Shown here: positions 32,230 to 41,417 of the stretch, piece after piece
How the letters are laid out: each line of letters starts with the position of its first letter
Numbering within the stretch: the stretch's first letter is position 1
Virus record (IMG/VR): IMGVR_UViG_3300036859_000816
Location: 1-64,000 of that record
Length of the DNA: 64,000 nucleotides
DNA from: a virus
Reading direction: 5' to 3' (one strand)
The notes under the pieces: model-generated
What the model saw: the letters and a program-made list of their open reading frames with translations, nothing else
What the model was told of the DNA's origin: nothing
Databases searched by the model: none
Position numbers and translations under genes: made by a program

Positions 32230-34715
32230 TGACTACGCCCGCCGACATTGCACGACCCGCTGATGAATCGAATGATGACGGGCAGAAGTTAAGCGGGCCC
32301 TTTTCATCGACGGACCTGGCGGCAAAGAAGCGTCGAAAAACAGACCCGGAAGAGAACGCCGCTTTTCTTAGCGAACATCTCGACGCAACCCTGCCTCGCA
32401 AAGATGAACAAACCGCTCGGGAAGCGGCTCCCGCCATCGTGAGTACGGGAACGGCGGAAGCGACGCCGCCAGCCGAGATCAATCGTCAGCTGCGCGACCA
32501 ACCGACCGTCGATGCCGTCGTCGATCTAGATGAAGAAAAGCTCGACAAGTTCTGTAAAAATTTTCAGGATCTGTTTAAGAAACAAATCGACGGCGAGAAC
32601 TTCTACATCGATGTCATTCGTCGCAAGCCGGCGAGCTGGCAAGGTATTACGACTAAGGGTTCGCAGCATCGCATCGAACGACCGATGACCATCGAGGAGT
32701 TTGCACAGCTCTACGGTGGCGAGGAGTACGTGCTGCAGGTCTATGGCAAGTCGAAGAGGGGACCCGTACTCAAAGACGTGAACGGTAAGCTCATCGGCAT
32801 TGCGCGCACGACTCCGGTTATCGTCAACATACCGGGAAGAGACCCAAATCCGTATACTGCCGTCGGCTACGCCGAACATGGAAGCGATGACATGACCAAT
32901 CCAAGCATTCCACTTGTAACGGCTCCCATGGCTCGCGTACGCGACTCAGAGCTCAAACACGAAGAGGTCATGGACGAACGGCGCGATCAGCGTGAGCAGC
33001 GCGCCGACGAGCGTCGCCGCCGAGAACTCGACAAGGTACGCGAAGAAGAGCGCGGCAAGATGGACGTCAGTCTGCAAATCCTCATGAAGCAGATGGACGA
33101 AAAGAGTGCGCAGATCGCGACCCTTACAAAGAAGCTCGAAGACCGCGGTGAGGATCGCAAAGCGGACATGCAGGGCATCGCGGCGGTGATTTCGGCGACG
33201 AGACCTGCGCACGATCCGCAGGAATCCAAGACACTCCAAGAGCTACAGAACAAACTGAGCGAGCAGCATAAAGACGAGATCAAGACGCTCATGGCGTCGC
33301 ATGCCACCGAGCTCAAAGCGGTGCAGGATCTACAAGTCAAGCTCAGTGAACAGCACACTGCCGAGATTACTCGGTTGCGCGAAGGGTACGCGGCCGAGTT
33401 GACGCGGCTACGCGAGGAACAGGGCAAAGAGCTCAGGCGCGTCGATGAATTGCGCGCGGAACAACGCAAGGACTCGGACAAGGCAATCAAAGAATCCGAA
33501 GAACGGATGGCGCAGCGAATCAAGGATGTCGAAGAGCGCGCGCGTCAGGACGTCGCCGCTGCGCGAGCGGACGTCGCCGACGCCAAGTCCGATGGCGATC
33601 GACGAGTCAACGACATAAAGGATCGCTTCGAGGATCGTATCAAGGATCTGGACCGCAATCACAAGCGCGAGATCGATGGCAGTCGAGAGCGGTGGGAGTT
33701 GCAGCTCTCCAACGAAAAGACTGCGCTCGAGACGCGCCTCGCTATCAAGGACCAAGAAATCCTACGTCTACAGGAAGAGCTCGAAACCGCTCGCGAGGAA
33801 GCGAAGAAGCCACTGACCGACCGCATCAATGAAGTCGCCGCCGCCGCCGAGGCGCTCGGGTACGGCAAGAACGAACCGGAGCAAAAAGACTGGAAACAGA
33901 TGGCGCTCGAGGTCGGCGGCAACCTCGTGTCGAATCTACCGGAGCTGCTACGCTCCGCTGGCGATACGATTACAAAAATGCGCCAGCAGCCGACGCCGCA
34001 ACAGATGGTTGCTTACACACAAGCTCAACAAGCGCAGATGCAGACGGCAGCCGGCGCACGTGCCGTGCAGTTGGCCGGCACGGCCTTGCCGCCACCGTTG
34101 CGAGGACCCGCAGGCGCATTGGCGGGGCCGCGTGGCGGCTTCGCTACCGAAGACGGACCGGAATTCGAAGGCGCGCGCGGGATGCGGTCGCCGATCATGC
34201 CGGCAGATGCGAGCGTGCCGACCATGGGCCGCGTACCAGCACCCCAGCCGCCTACGGCACCGGCGCCGCGGGCGGCGATGCCCTACGCAATGCAACAGCA
34301 CGTCCAGCCCATGCAGCCGGCGCGCATGCCAGTTCAACCGATGCAACCGGTCCAACCGGCACCGGTCGCCGCGGCCGTCCCTCAACCGGCAGAGCCGCCC
34401 GCTCCGACCGAAGCGCCAGCCAGCGAACCCGGACAACCCGGCACACTGCGATTCACCAATGAACAAGTGCTCGAATTTCGTCCACTCTTCGAAGCCGCTC
34501 TCAAGCAGGGCGCATCGCCTACGGAAGTCGCTGACTATCTCGTGCGCACGTACAATCGTGAACGCGTCGCCAAGGTTCTGCCTTTCATCGAACCGGGTTA
34601 TTTGCTGAACGTACTGCAGGAGAACGGCTTCGATCGTAGCCCGCTCTGTCGCCGCGACGGCCAGAAGTTTCTGCGGGAAACGTACGCGGTACTCCAACAG
34701 CGCTGCGCAGGATAG
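32229..34715 (+). CDS. Long coiled-coil protein with Pro/Ala linker and C-terminal domain
   Basis: 828 residues. Residues 1-100 are charged and disordered. About 100-238 form a folded domain (FCKNFQDLFKKQIDGENFYI). About 239-525 form a very long coiled coil rich in E, K, R and Q. About 607-735 is a Pro/Ala/Gln linker. Residues 737-828 form a small domain that recurs as the separate 94-residue gene just after it. The layout suggests a scaffold, tether or segregation factor. It does not look like a tape-measure protein, since no tail genes accompany it. Confidence 0.6.
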   Translation: MTTPADIARPADESNDDGQKLSGPFSSTDLAAKKRRKTDPEENAAFLSEHLDATLPRKDEQTAREAAPAIVSTGTAEATPPAEINRQLRDQPTVDAVVDLDEEKLDKFCKNFQDLFKKQIDGENFYIDVIRRKPASWQGITTKGSQHRIERPMTIEEFAQLYGGEEYVLQVYGKSKRGPVLKDVNGKLIGIARTTPVIVNIPGRDPNPYTAVGYAEHGSDDMTNPSIPLVTAPMARVRDSELKHEEVMDERRDQREQRADERRRRELDKVREEERGKMDVSLQILMKQMDEKSAQIATLTKKLEDRGEDRKADMQGIAAVISATRPAHDPQESKTLQELQNKLSEQHKDEIKTLMASHATELKAVQDLQVKLSEQHTAEITRLREGYAAELTRLREEQGKELRRVDELRAEQRKDSDKAIKESEERMAQRIKDVEERARQDVAAARADVADAKSDGDRRVNDIKDRFEDRIKDLDRNHKREIDGSRERWELQLSNEKTALETRLAIKDQEILRLQEELETAREEAKKPLTDRINEVAAAAEALGYGKNEPEQKDWKQMALEVGGNLVSNLPELLRSAGDTITKMRQQPTPQQMVAYTQAQQAQMQTAAGARAVQLAGTALPPPLRGPAGALAGPRGGFATEDGPEFEGARGMRSPIMPADASVPTMGRVPAPQPPTAPAPRAAMPYAMQQHVQPMQPARMPVQPMQPVQPAPVAAAVPQPAEPPAPTEAPASEPGQPGTLRFTNEQVLEFRPLFEAALKQGASPTEVADYLVRTYNRERVAKVLPFIEPGYLLNVLQENGFDRSPLCRRDGQKFLRETYAVLQQRCAG

Positions 34716-34724
34716 GTTGTTGTC

Positions 34725-35009
34725 ATGTACTTGAGCCGTTATGTCCTTGAACAGATTGAACTGAACCTCAGTCTACGGTTTCGAGTGCAAACCGATCCGC
34801 CGGAGCTCGCCCAGCAGATTGTGTCCAGCTATGGCGCAGATTTCATGCGTACGTTCGTGGAGGAAACCACGCCGGCAGGCTTGATCGAATCCTTCAAAGA
34901 AACGCACAAGACCGATAGCGTGTTCTACACGGACGACGGACGACGATTCATCGAAGAGCTGTATGTCGAAGTGCGCAAACTTGCACCGCCCGCGGAGACT
35001 ACGTCGTAA
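34725..35009 (+). CDS. Small protein related to the end of the coiled-coil protein
   Basis: 94 residues. FVEETTPAGLIESFKE, then DSVFYTDDGRRFIEELYVEV, resembles the end of the 828-residue protein (FIEPGYLLNVLQEN, DGQKFLRETYAVLQQR). The stand-alone copy may compete with or cap the larger protein. It ends in an 11-base overlap with the convergent phosphoesterase gene. Confidence 0.6.
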   Translation: MYLSRYVLEQIELNLSLRFRVQTDPPELAQQIVSSYGADFMRTFVEETTPAGLIESFKETHKTDSVFYTDDGRRFIEELYVEVRKLAPPAETTS

Positions 35010-35733
35010 CCAGCATCTGCCAGTAGTCACCGGGCTCGTTCGTTCGATAGATGGGAACGAGCTGTCGATTGCGGATTTCATACAAACGCAAAGGATCGGG
35101 GTGGTGCGCGACGCTCGCGGCAGTGTAGACCTGACCCAAGTCGAGCGCGCGATGGTCATGACCGCAGCAGATGGAGACGTGCGGACCGCGTTGCAATAGA
35201 GCATTGATCTGGTTACGGTTCGTTAGACCTTCAAACAATTGCAGAGGATGCAGTTGCGGTCCGTGATGCATTGCAATGACGATGGACCGATTCGGCGCAG
35301 TGCCAGGATGAGTCAAGGCGTCAAGCAGTCCCAGTTGCGGCGCATCGACGTTGCCCAGAGCCCAGAACAATGGCGGGCGGCGCGAGAGAGTCGTATCGAT
35401 CGGGACGAGTAGCGCGTCCCCGAAGTCGAGGACCTTTCCCGGCCAGCTCGTGGCGCAAAAGCGGCGCAGTGGTCCGCGCAGCATTTTTCGCCAGCGCTCC
35501 GGCCCTCCATCGTGGTTGCCGGCGACGAGCGTCACGGATTCACTCGGCCAATCCGATAGCGCGCACGCCAGTTCGACAAACTGATGATGTTTGCCCCAAG
35601 CAGTGAGGTCGCCGGTGAGCAGCAGATGGTCGCAGCCGCTATATCGCGCTTGATCGAGCGCACGCAGAAACCGGTGATGCCGTTCGGGATTACCGTTTAA
35701 ATGCACGTCCGACAGTTGTGCAAAGCGCGTCAT
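34999..35733 (-). CDS. Calcineurin-like metallophosphoesterase
   Basis: 244 residues. The motifs are in order: SDVHL (DxH), TGDLTAWG (GD), VAGNHDGG (GNHD), VIAMHHGP (H) and CCGHDHRAL (GHxH). These place two metals for phosphoester hydrolysis. Family members act on nucleic acids, nucleotides or phosphoproteins; the substrate is unknown. Coupled by ATGA to the glycosyltransferase gene and, with it, on the minus strand within plus-strand genes. Confidence 0.9.
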   Translation of the reverse strand: MTRFAQLSDVHLNGNPERHHRFLRALDQARYSGCDHLLLTGDLTAWGKHHQFVELACALSDWPSESVTLVAGNHDGGPERWRKMLRGPLRRFCATSWPGKVLDFGDALLVPIDTTLSRRPPLFWALGNVDAPQLGLLDALTHPGTAPNRSIVIAMHHGPQLHPLQLFEGLTNRNQINALLQRGPHVSICCGHDHRALDLGQVYTAASVAHHPDPLRLYEIRNRQLVPIYRTNEPGDYWQMLVTT

Positions 35734-36794
35734 GAGCAGACCTCAGCAAGAGCCTGTCGAACCGAATGCAAAAGTTCGCGGTTGTCATCATGTTGAAAAG
35801 TACTCAATCGCGCTCGATACATCGGCAACCGCCATAGAAACCGGCGTAAGCGATCAGCTGTCAGTTGGGCGCACCGTTCACCGAAGCCGAGGCGTGCCAA
35901 GTAGTTCGCGTTTAGGATCTGTTCGAAGTGACCGGCGAACGGTACCGCGAGCATCGGTTTACCGAGATAGATGGCCTCGGTCATGACCGTAAATCCGGCA
36001 CCAGCAATCACCGCTTGCGCACTTGCAACATCAGCAATGAAGGCTGCGTCGGAGAACGGACAGAGTGTCACATTGCGACTCTGAATCGGTTGCGTCAGAC
36101 CCTGCATACCGTAGGCGCGACATGGCACGCCGACTTGATGCATGACATCGGTCAGCTGAGCATGATCGGCCTTGGCATTGAAGTAAGTGATGACGTGGTT
36201 GCCCGGCAGAGCTGCACGCGCACGGAGAATCTCAGGGCGCAGAATCGGTAAATGCAGACTCGTTTGATCGCGACACACGGGCGCGTAGGCGAAGGTCGTC
36301 ACAAGGTAACGTTGAGCATACGGCACAAGATTGTCGACAATGGGATACATCAGTGCGGCCGCAGCTCGATCGTGCATCGTCACCTCATGCGGATGCGTGC
36401 AGCGATTCATGAAGTGAATGTTGTCGACAGCAATCAAGGGTATGCCCGTTAGATGGGCATAGCGTGCCGACCAGGGCTCGAAGTCACTGATGACGACGTC
36501 GGGTTGCACCGCTAACGAAGCATTAAGTAGCGCAAGAAAATTCAGTGGAGCTGCAACAAGCGACTTTACTGAGTTCATGAACAAGGTCGCTTCAGGACAC
36601 ACCTTGTTCTGTTTGATGACCGCGCCCAAACCCATGACGGGAAACGCAGGCCAGCGGCGCTTGAGATAACGGAGTGCGGGACCCGATGAAGCGAACGTAA
36701 CCGAGTGGCCGAGCGTCTGCAGATGCTCGGCGACAACATCCGAACGCATGGCGTGGCCCATGCCTTCACCGCATGCGCCGTACAGAATTTTCAT
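35730..36794 (-). CDS. GT-B glycosyltransferase (family 28-like)
   Basis: 354 residues. ILYGACGEGMGHAMRSDVVA (glycine-rich loop), then VVISDFEPWSARYAHLTGIP, and near the C-terminus AVIAGAGFTVMTEAIYLGKP followed by PFAGHFEQILNANYL, the donor-binding signature of MurG-like enzymes. It transfers a sugar to an unknown acceptor. Context with a phosphoesterase and small membrane proteins suggests envelope or virion decoration (inference). Confidence 0.85.
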   Translation of the reverse strand: MKILYGACGEGMGHAMRSDVVAEHLQTLGHSVTFASSGPALRYLKRRWPAFPVMGLGAVIKQNKVCPEATLFMNSVKSLVAAPLNFLALLNASLAVQPDVVISDFEPWSARYAHLTGIPLIAVDNIHFMNRCTHPHEVTMHDRAAAALMYPIVDNLVPYAQRYLVTTFAYAPVCRDQTSLHLPILRPEILRARAALPGNHVITYFNAKADHAQLTDVMHQVGVPCRAYGMQGLTQPIQSRNVTLCPFSDAAFIADVASAQAVIAGAGFTVMTEAIYLGKPMLAVPFAGHFEQILNANYLARLGFGERCAQLTADRLRRFLWRLPMYRARLSTFQHDDNRELLHSVRQALAEVCS

Positions 36795-37048
36795 TGCCTC
36801 GCCGAACGTCGGTTCACGTAGCTGTAGCCAATGATGGCGACGAGTCCGAGTAGCCCAGCCACTCCGGTTGCCACCGCTCCGCCGACAGCATAACCGAAGC
36901 GCTGACGATCAGTCGGAGCGGCGAAGTAGCCGGCAGCGGCACCGAGTGTGCCATCAACCAAAAATGATCCTGTCGATTGCGTGATGCCACGCAAGGCTAT
37001 GCCGGACAGACCATCAGGCGGAACCGTTACGAGCTGCGTTGTAACCAC
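36791..37048 (-). CDS. Small membrane protein
   Basis: 85 residues, GTG start. Two hydrophobic stretches: residues 30-45 and 55-77 (GGAVATGVAGLLGLVAIIG), with a short basic C-terminal end. It overlaps the next upstream gene by 22 bases. It has the look of the virion membrane proteins but lacks GLG. Confidence 0.55.
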   Translation of the reverse strand: MVTTQLVTVPPDGLSGIALRGITQSTGSFLVDGTLGAAAGYFAAPTDRQRFGYAVGGAVATGVAGLLGLVAIIGYSYVNRRSARQ

Positions 37049-37323
37049 TGTTTCAAATCCTCGCCTATTCGGTAACCAAAGGCGCCGCCGATCAGAATGC
37101 CCGCGAGAGCTCCATTGCGAGCCCAGATCATGGTGCGCGGCGAATCGGTCACATAGCCCGCGGCGCCGCCGATTAGAGCGCCCGAGATCAATCCATACAC
37201 GGCTCCGATGCCACTGAGGCTCGCTGTTGGTGCTGACACAGCCGCATCGGCAAGTGGCCCAAGACCCGACCTAGCGGGAAGCGGCGGCGGAACGCGAGTG
37301 GGGACCAATGCGGACGGAACCAT
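37027..37323 (-). CDS. Small membrane protein with GLG motifs
   Basis: 98 residues. A proline-rich start carries RSGLGPLA (about residues 18-25), then SLSGIGAVYG (about 35-44). Two Gly/Ala-rich hydrophobic segments follow (about 42-60 and 70-88). It is the first gene to the left of the divergent region before the virion locus and is probably part of the same set. Confidence 0.6.
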   Translation of the reverse strand: MVPSALVPTRVPPPLPARSGLGPLADAAVSAPTASLSGIGAVYGLISGALIGGAAGYVTDSPRTMIWARNGALAGILIGGAFGYRIGEDLKQWLQRSS

Positions 37324-37415
37324 CTAGGCGATCAGAATAGCGGCGCCACCAAGAGTCGCGCAACTATTCGAGCTGAAATTTGCCCGAGCGCGGCCTGCGC
37401 CTGTAACGTAGCAGC
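37324..37415. promoter_or_regulatory. Divergent promoter region of the virion locus
   Basis: 92 bases lie between the minus-strand GLG membrane protein and the plus-strand cysteine peptidase. Promoters for both directions must sit here or overlap the genes. No strong consensus is visible. Confidence 0.45.
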
Positions 37416-37961
37416 GTGGTCGCCATTGCCGCACAACCCATCGCCGATGCGCCGCCATTCGTGCGGTCACGCTTCGGAGGACCGGTTCATACGATTCAGG
37501 TCATGCAGCAGATGTGTGTGGGCCCACGTGGCGAGCGGTCGATGTTGCTGCATTCGCTCCGCAACTACATCGTGCGAGAGCTCCAGCCCAAGGATTACCT
37601 GAGCGAGATTTTAGCCGTCCGGAACTTCGCCAGTGAGCACATTCGCTACTCCAACGATCCGCTGACCGAAGAGCAAGTGCAGGATCCCGAACGCATTACC
37701 GAACAGATCATCAAGTTCGGCAAAGCAGCAGGGGACTGCGACGACCTGGCTCTATGGATTGCAGCAATCTCTCGTCAGCTCGGTCGTGAGGCGCAATTCG
37801 TGACCGTCGGCTTCGAAGCGCCCGGACGCTACAGTCACGTCTTTACGCGCGTAAAGGAACCCAAGAGCGGACAATGGATCGTCTGCGATCCAGTAGCGGG
37901 TTCGAATGAAGCGGCGATGCTGCGCCGTGTGAAGACCTTTCATGTTTGGGATATTCGCTAA
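37416..37961 (+). CDS. Transglutaminase-fold cysteine peptidase-like protein
   Basis: 181 residues, GTG start. GDCDDLALWIAAISRQLG holds Cys108. RYSHVFTRV holds His141. IVCDPVAG holds Asp158. This Cys-His-Asp order is the transglutaminase-like (papain-related) triad. The preceding IRYSNDPLTEEQVQDPERI is also seen in phage members of this family. It heads the virion locus, so it may process virion precursors, for instance at the GLG motifs, or crosslink or trim the cell wall (both inference). The start is uncertain. Confidence 0.75.
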   Translation: MVAIAAQPIADAPPFVRSRFGGPVHTIQVMQQMCVGPRGERSMLLHSLRNYIVRELQPKDYLSEILAVRNFASEHIRYSNDPLTEEQVQDPERITEQIIKFGKAAGDCDDLALWIAAISRQLGREAQFVTVGFEAPGRYSHVFTRVKEPKSGQWIVCDPVAGSNEAAMLRRVKTFHVWDIR

Positions 37962-38845
37962 TGGCATACATTTCGACACTCATTCCGGTTACATTCGTGC
38001 GATCGATCCAAGGCTTGGGCGTAACGCAGAGCGAATACAATGCGTGCCTGGCGGCGCAAGCTGCGTACCAAAGGGATCTTTCTGCTTGGAACACTGAGCA
38101 AGCGGCATACACCGCTGCCGTTTTGCAACGGCAGATAACCATTGCGGCGCAGACGGCGACATACAACGCAGCCTACGCGGCGTATGTGAGCGCGCACGAC
38201 CGATGGGTGAAAGCGAAGGCCACGTGGAACAGTTACTTGTCACAGCTCGCGAGTATTGCGGCCGGCTACGCAATGACGACCGCTCAGGTGACGGCAAAGT
38301 ACGGACAGATACTAAGCGGAACGCCGACATGCGTGCCGAAAGACTGGCACACCAAGCTCGCCAACGAATGTTACAACTACAGCAACCCGGTCAAGGGACT
38401 CGGCGCCTTTGATTGGCGCCAATACGAAACGCGCGAGCTCGCCTGCTTTGGTGCCGCACTGCCGACTTGTGTCGATCCGCCGCTGGCTCCGCCGCAACCG
38501 GGACCAGAGCCGATGCCGCCAGTCAAAGCGACGCCGCCTCCAGATGTGCTGCCGTTGCGACCCAAACCGACTGCGCCCTCCTCTTGCATTGCGCCTACGC
38601 CTGTAGCAGTGCCGGCGCCAGTAGTAGCAGTGCCGGCGCCAGTAGCAGTACCAGTCGTAATACCCAAGGCTCAGCCTGATGAAGGAATTAGGGTTGTCGC
38701 GCCAGCCGCGGAAGAAGCCGCTATGGCGCCAGCGGTTCCTATCGAAGCAAAAGCCGGCGGCGGTCTGCTCGTCGCGGGACTGCTGGTGCTCGCTGTAGGC
38801 GGTGGAATCTACCTCATGAGCCGCCGTCGTCCCGCAACAACGTGA
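37961..38845 (+). CDS. Virion membrane protein with two GLG motifs and Pro-rich stalk
   Basis: 294 residues. RSIQGLGVTQ lies near residue 18 and PVKGLGAF near residue 145. Between them is a long helical region with Ala/Tyr repeats (about 25-105). A proline/valine stalk (about 180-245) precedes a C-terminal membrane segment (GGGLLVAGLLVLAVGGG) and a basic SRRRPATT end. The start overlaps the peptidase stop (TAATG). The layout is typical of the locus. Confidence 0.65.
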   Translation: MAYISTLIPVTFVRSIQGLGVTQSEYNACLAAQAAYQRDLSAWNTEQAAYTAAVLQRQITIAAQTATYNAAYAAYVSAHDRWVKAKATWNSYLSQLASIAAGYAMTTAQVTAKYGQILSGTPTCVPKDWHTKLANECYNYSNPVKGLGAFDWRQYETRELACFGAALPTCVDPPLAPPQPGPEPMPPVKATPPPDVLPLRPKPTAPSSCIAPTPVAVPAPVVAVPAPVAVPVVIPKAQPDEGIRVVAPAAEEAAMAPAVPIEAKAGGGLLVAGLLVLAVGGGIYLMSRRRPATT

Positions 38846-38893
38846 TTTTTTGCGCCTCAGAGCATCGGCGCCGTATGATCGAGGCGAAAGAAC

Positions 38894-39568
38894 ATGGGTC
38901 CGACCTACCCGAACTACCCGAGTCAGCCGTACCGCGGAGGACAGCTCCCGACGATGGAACAAGTCGGGCCGCCCGACACTCGCTACAGTTCCGGTACAGC
39001 ACCCTTCTATGAAAGCGGGATCGTTGGCATGTACGGACGGAACCTTGCGGGCACTGATGAGGGCGTTCAGGACGAAAAAGCGGAACCGGCCTGGGCATCC
39101 AATGAGCTCGAAATGTACGCGCGCCAGGACGACGTCCAGGGCAACGGCATTTTCGATCCGCCCGGCTCGCACCCTAACATTCATCCGGACGCGGGCGTGT
39201 TCTCCGTGAACTATTCGCTGCCGGGCTATCACGCGCGCGAGCGTCCGTTCTCGGAAACAGAGGTGCTGGACGTTACAACGGGTCGGCCGATTCGAGCCGT
39301 ACCGAGCGGAGCAGTGGCGATGGACAGCGCAGCGCAGATAGCATTTATCGAACGCGGATTGTATGCGCCGCCCTCGCCCATCGTCCGCGCGTCGTATCGC
39401 CAGCCCATGTACAGCGCATCGATCGCTAACGTCATGCAGAATGCCGTGCCCGTAGCCATGGGAGCGACGGAAACGGCGCAGAATCTTATTCCTGTGCTCA
39501 TCACCGCAGCATTGGCCGGTGGCGCGCTCGGCGCACTGATCGGTTGGATGACGCGAGGTAAGGCGTGA
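38894..39568 (+). CDS. Virion-type protein with C-terminal anchor
   Basis: 224 residues. A Pro/Tyr-rich, Gly-rich soluble part is followed near the end by a Gly/Ala hydrophobic segment (LITAALAGGALGALIGW) and MTRGKA. No GLG motif is evident, unlike most neighbours. Stop overlaps the next gene by 4 bases. Confidence 0.6.
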   Translation: MGPTYPNYPSQPYRGGQLPTMEQVGPPDTRYSSGTAPFYESGIVGMYGRNLAGTDEGVQDEKAEPAWASNELEMYARQDDVQGNGIFDPPGSHPNIHPDAGVFSVNYSLPGYHARERPFSETEVLDVTTGRPIRAVPSGAVAMDSAAQIAFIERGLYAPPSPIVRASYRQPMYSASIANVMQNAVPVAMGATETAQNLIPVLITAALAGGALGALIGWMTRGKA

Positions 39569-40011
39569 AGCTATCGGCTTACGAACTTGGCCCCGTAGTG
39601 GAGTGGCCGATGAGTGGAGTCCATCCCGAGCTCGTACAGGCTTCGCTCTTGCCCCTGCGTTCGACGCCGCCCGCGCGGCCGATGGACGGATGGAATGGTA
39701 TGTCCGCTTACGAGCTTTGGCCGGCGTACGGTTTCGGTGCGCGCCGTCTGCGCCGCGCTTGGCCGCTCTATGGTGTTGGCGCAGAAGAGCCACCGCCGGG
39801 TGCTCCAGCTGAGCCCGCGCGTGAGGCCGCTCCGATCGGCAAAGGATTGTTCATCGGTGCGGCGTACGGCATTGCTATCGGCATGGTCGCAAGTGAGTTT
39901 GTGATGCGTAAGCCCGATGCCACGCAACAGCTCAAGCAAAACCATCAACTCGTGATGTTTGGCGCGCTGTTCGGTGCGGCCGTCGGCGCCTTTGGAGCGG
40001 TGCAAGCGTGA
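39565..40011 (+). CDS. Virion-type membrane protein with internal repeat
   Basis: 148 residues. MKLSAYELGPVVEWPM and MSAYELWPAYGFG look like a repeated N-terminal unit. LYGVGAEE (about 68-75) is a GLGA-like variant. Two hydrophobic segments follow (GLFIGAAYGIAIGMVAS, VMFGALFGAAVGAFGAV). Coupled on both sides. Confidence 0.6.
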   Translation: MKLSAYELGPVVEWPMSGVHPELVQASLLPLRSTPPARPMDGWNGMSAYELWPAYGFGARRLRRAWPLYGVGAEEPPPGAPAEPAREAAPIGKGLFIGAAYGIAIGMVASEFVMRKPDATQQLKQNHQLVMFGALFGAAVGAFGAVQA

Positions 40012-40394
40012 AAGACCCGAACCTGCAACGCATCTTCGGTCTTGGCGATAATCCCGATGGATTGGGCCAGAACTACGCGACGAGGGAAACCAGTGGACCG
40101 GGTTCCGGACTCGAGCACGTGCCGCTATATTCGCGTGGAGCGCCGACGCTGATCAATCACGGCGCTGCCAAGGTACTTGGTCAAGACGATACCACCGAAG
40201 GATTGGTTGCGGGACTGACCGGCTTAGTCGTGCGCGCAGGAGGCGGAGCCATCGTTGGAATGGCTCTCGCTCCGAGTAAGGACAAGTGGACGGTTTATGG
40301 AATCACTGGCGCGGTTCTAGGCGCGGTGTTCGGCACGCTCGGTATGATGGGTCAAGCGACATACGTTTTGTTGACGCGAGAAGGTCGACAATGA
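40008..40394 (+). CDS. Virion-type membrane protein with GLG motifs
   Basis: 128 residues. RIFGLGDNPDGLGQNY at about residues 8-23 has two GLG motifs. Two hydrophobic segments at about 68-85 and 95-118 follow. Overlaps the next gene by ATGA. Confidence 0.6.
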   Translation: MKDPNLQRIFGLGDNPDGLGQNYATRETSGPGSGLEHVPLYSRGAPTLINHGAAKVLGQDDTTEGLVAGLTGLVVRAGGGAIVGMALAPSKDKWTVYGITGAVLGAVFGTLGMMGQATYVLLTREGRQ

Positions 40395-41416
40395 CGATGA
40401 ACCTACGCCGCAATTTGATGGGACCGTATCAGCGCGGTGTGCCCAGTCAATACGTCGTCCACTATCATCCGTGGCCAACGCGCTTCCATGGTCCGCTGTA
40501 TCAGCGTCCCGTTTTCAATTTCCCATGGATGAGCTCGCCGCAGAACGTCTTCAAGCCTGGTGATTTCTATCCCGGAGAACTCACCGAGGAGCAAATGTCA
40601 GTGCAAGGACTCGGAGCAGACAGTCGTTATCAAACTGGCCAAGAGGCGATGGCTTACAACGTAGGTCGCGGCATCTTCAAGCCGGGCGGTTACGGCGGCG
40701 GCATCTTTGATGGTAATCTATCCGGCGACAAAGTCGCTCGACCGCTCGGCACGCCGCAGCGTCGTCGACGGCGTCGTCGCGGCATGAGTGGCTTGGGTGC
40801 TGCAACGGGACCAGTGCCGTCGACATGCTGGGACAGCCAAGCGTTCAAAGATTGCCAAGCGCGCGTCTTTGCAAAAGCGCAAGGTGACTGTCCCAAGACG
40901 GGTTACCCGAATGCGGCATATCCGAGCTACGACGATTGCGTAAAGGATCTGGCTGCAACGTATGTAGGTCCATCAGCAGAATCGCTCACCTGCGTTTCGC
41001 AGTATTGCGGTGGTGCCGCAGCAAAAACTGCAACGGGCGCATATCCGTGGGGCACATACAGCGCGGAGACGTTACGAATTCAAAAGGAAACGAACACTGC
41101 GCTTGCGCTCAAGGGTTTCTGTCCCATTGTAGCTGACGGTAAACTTGGACCCGCCACATGCGGCGCACGCAAAGCGCTGAGCGACCTTGGTCTGAGTTTT
41201 CCTGTTCCTTCAACCTGCCAAAAATTCACGGCACCGACTAAACCGCCATGTCCAGGTGGAGCGCCGGGACCAGTATTCGAGCCGGGGAAAGGCATCACTA
41301 CGGCATCGATGCTGCCCGGTGCCGGTCCTGACTGGACGATGATCGCGGCATTCGGTGTCGGTGCCGTCGCAGTGCTCGGCATCGGATACTTTCTACTGAC
41401 TCGAAAGGAGCAATAA
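40391..41416 (+). CDS. Virion protein with peptidoglycan-binding-like module and anchor
   Basis: 341 residues. SVQGLGADS (about 72) and RGMSGLGAAT (about 136) flank an arginine run (QRRRRRRRG). The cysteine-rich part contains ADGKLGPATCGARKALSDLG, the PG_binding_1-like DGxxGxxT signature. The C-terminus has a membrane segment (IAAFGVGAVAVLGIGYFLL) and TRKEQ. A virus protein that binds peptidoglycan at the host surface is one reading. Started at the ATG overlapping the previous stop. Confidence 0.65.
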   Translation: MTMNLRRNLMGPYQRGVPSQYVVHYHPWPTRFHGPLYQRPVFNFPWMSSPQNVFKPGDFYPGELTEEQMSVQGLGADSRYQTGQEAMAYNVGRGIFKPGGYGGGIFDGNLSGDKVARPLGTPQRRRRRRRGMSGLGAATGPVPSTCWDSQAFKDCQARVFAKAQGDCPKTGYPNAAYPSYDDCVKDLAATYVGPSAESLTCVSQYCGGAAAKTATGAYPWGTYSAETLRIQKETNTALALKGFCPIVADGKLGPATCGARKALSDLGLSFPVPSTCQKFTAPTKPPCPGGAPGPVFEPGKGITTASMLPGAGPDWTMIAAFGVGAVAVLGIGYFLLTRKEQ

Positions 41417-41417
41417 G

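Noticed and set aside
32229-34715. Tape-measure protein
   Set aside because: The length and coiled coil fit loosely, but no tail gene is near, the chain has an acidic and Pro-rich layout, and there are no membrane segments.
38312-39793. A 493-residue open frame on the minus strand
   Set aside because: It lies opposite the plus-strand virion genes, and its composition (Arg, Cys and His rich) is that of a shadow frame. It has no upstream Shine-Dalgarno, and the plus-strand genes have coupled starts and stops.
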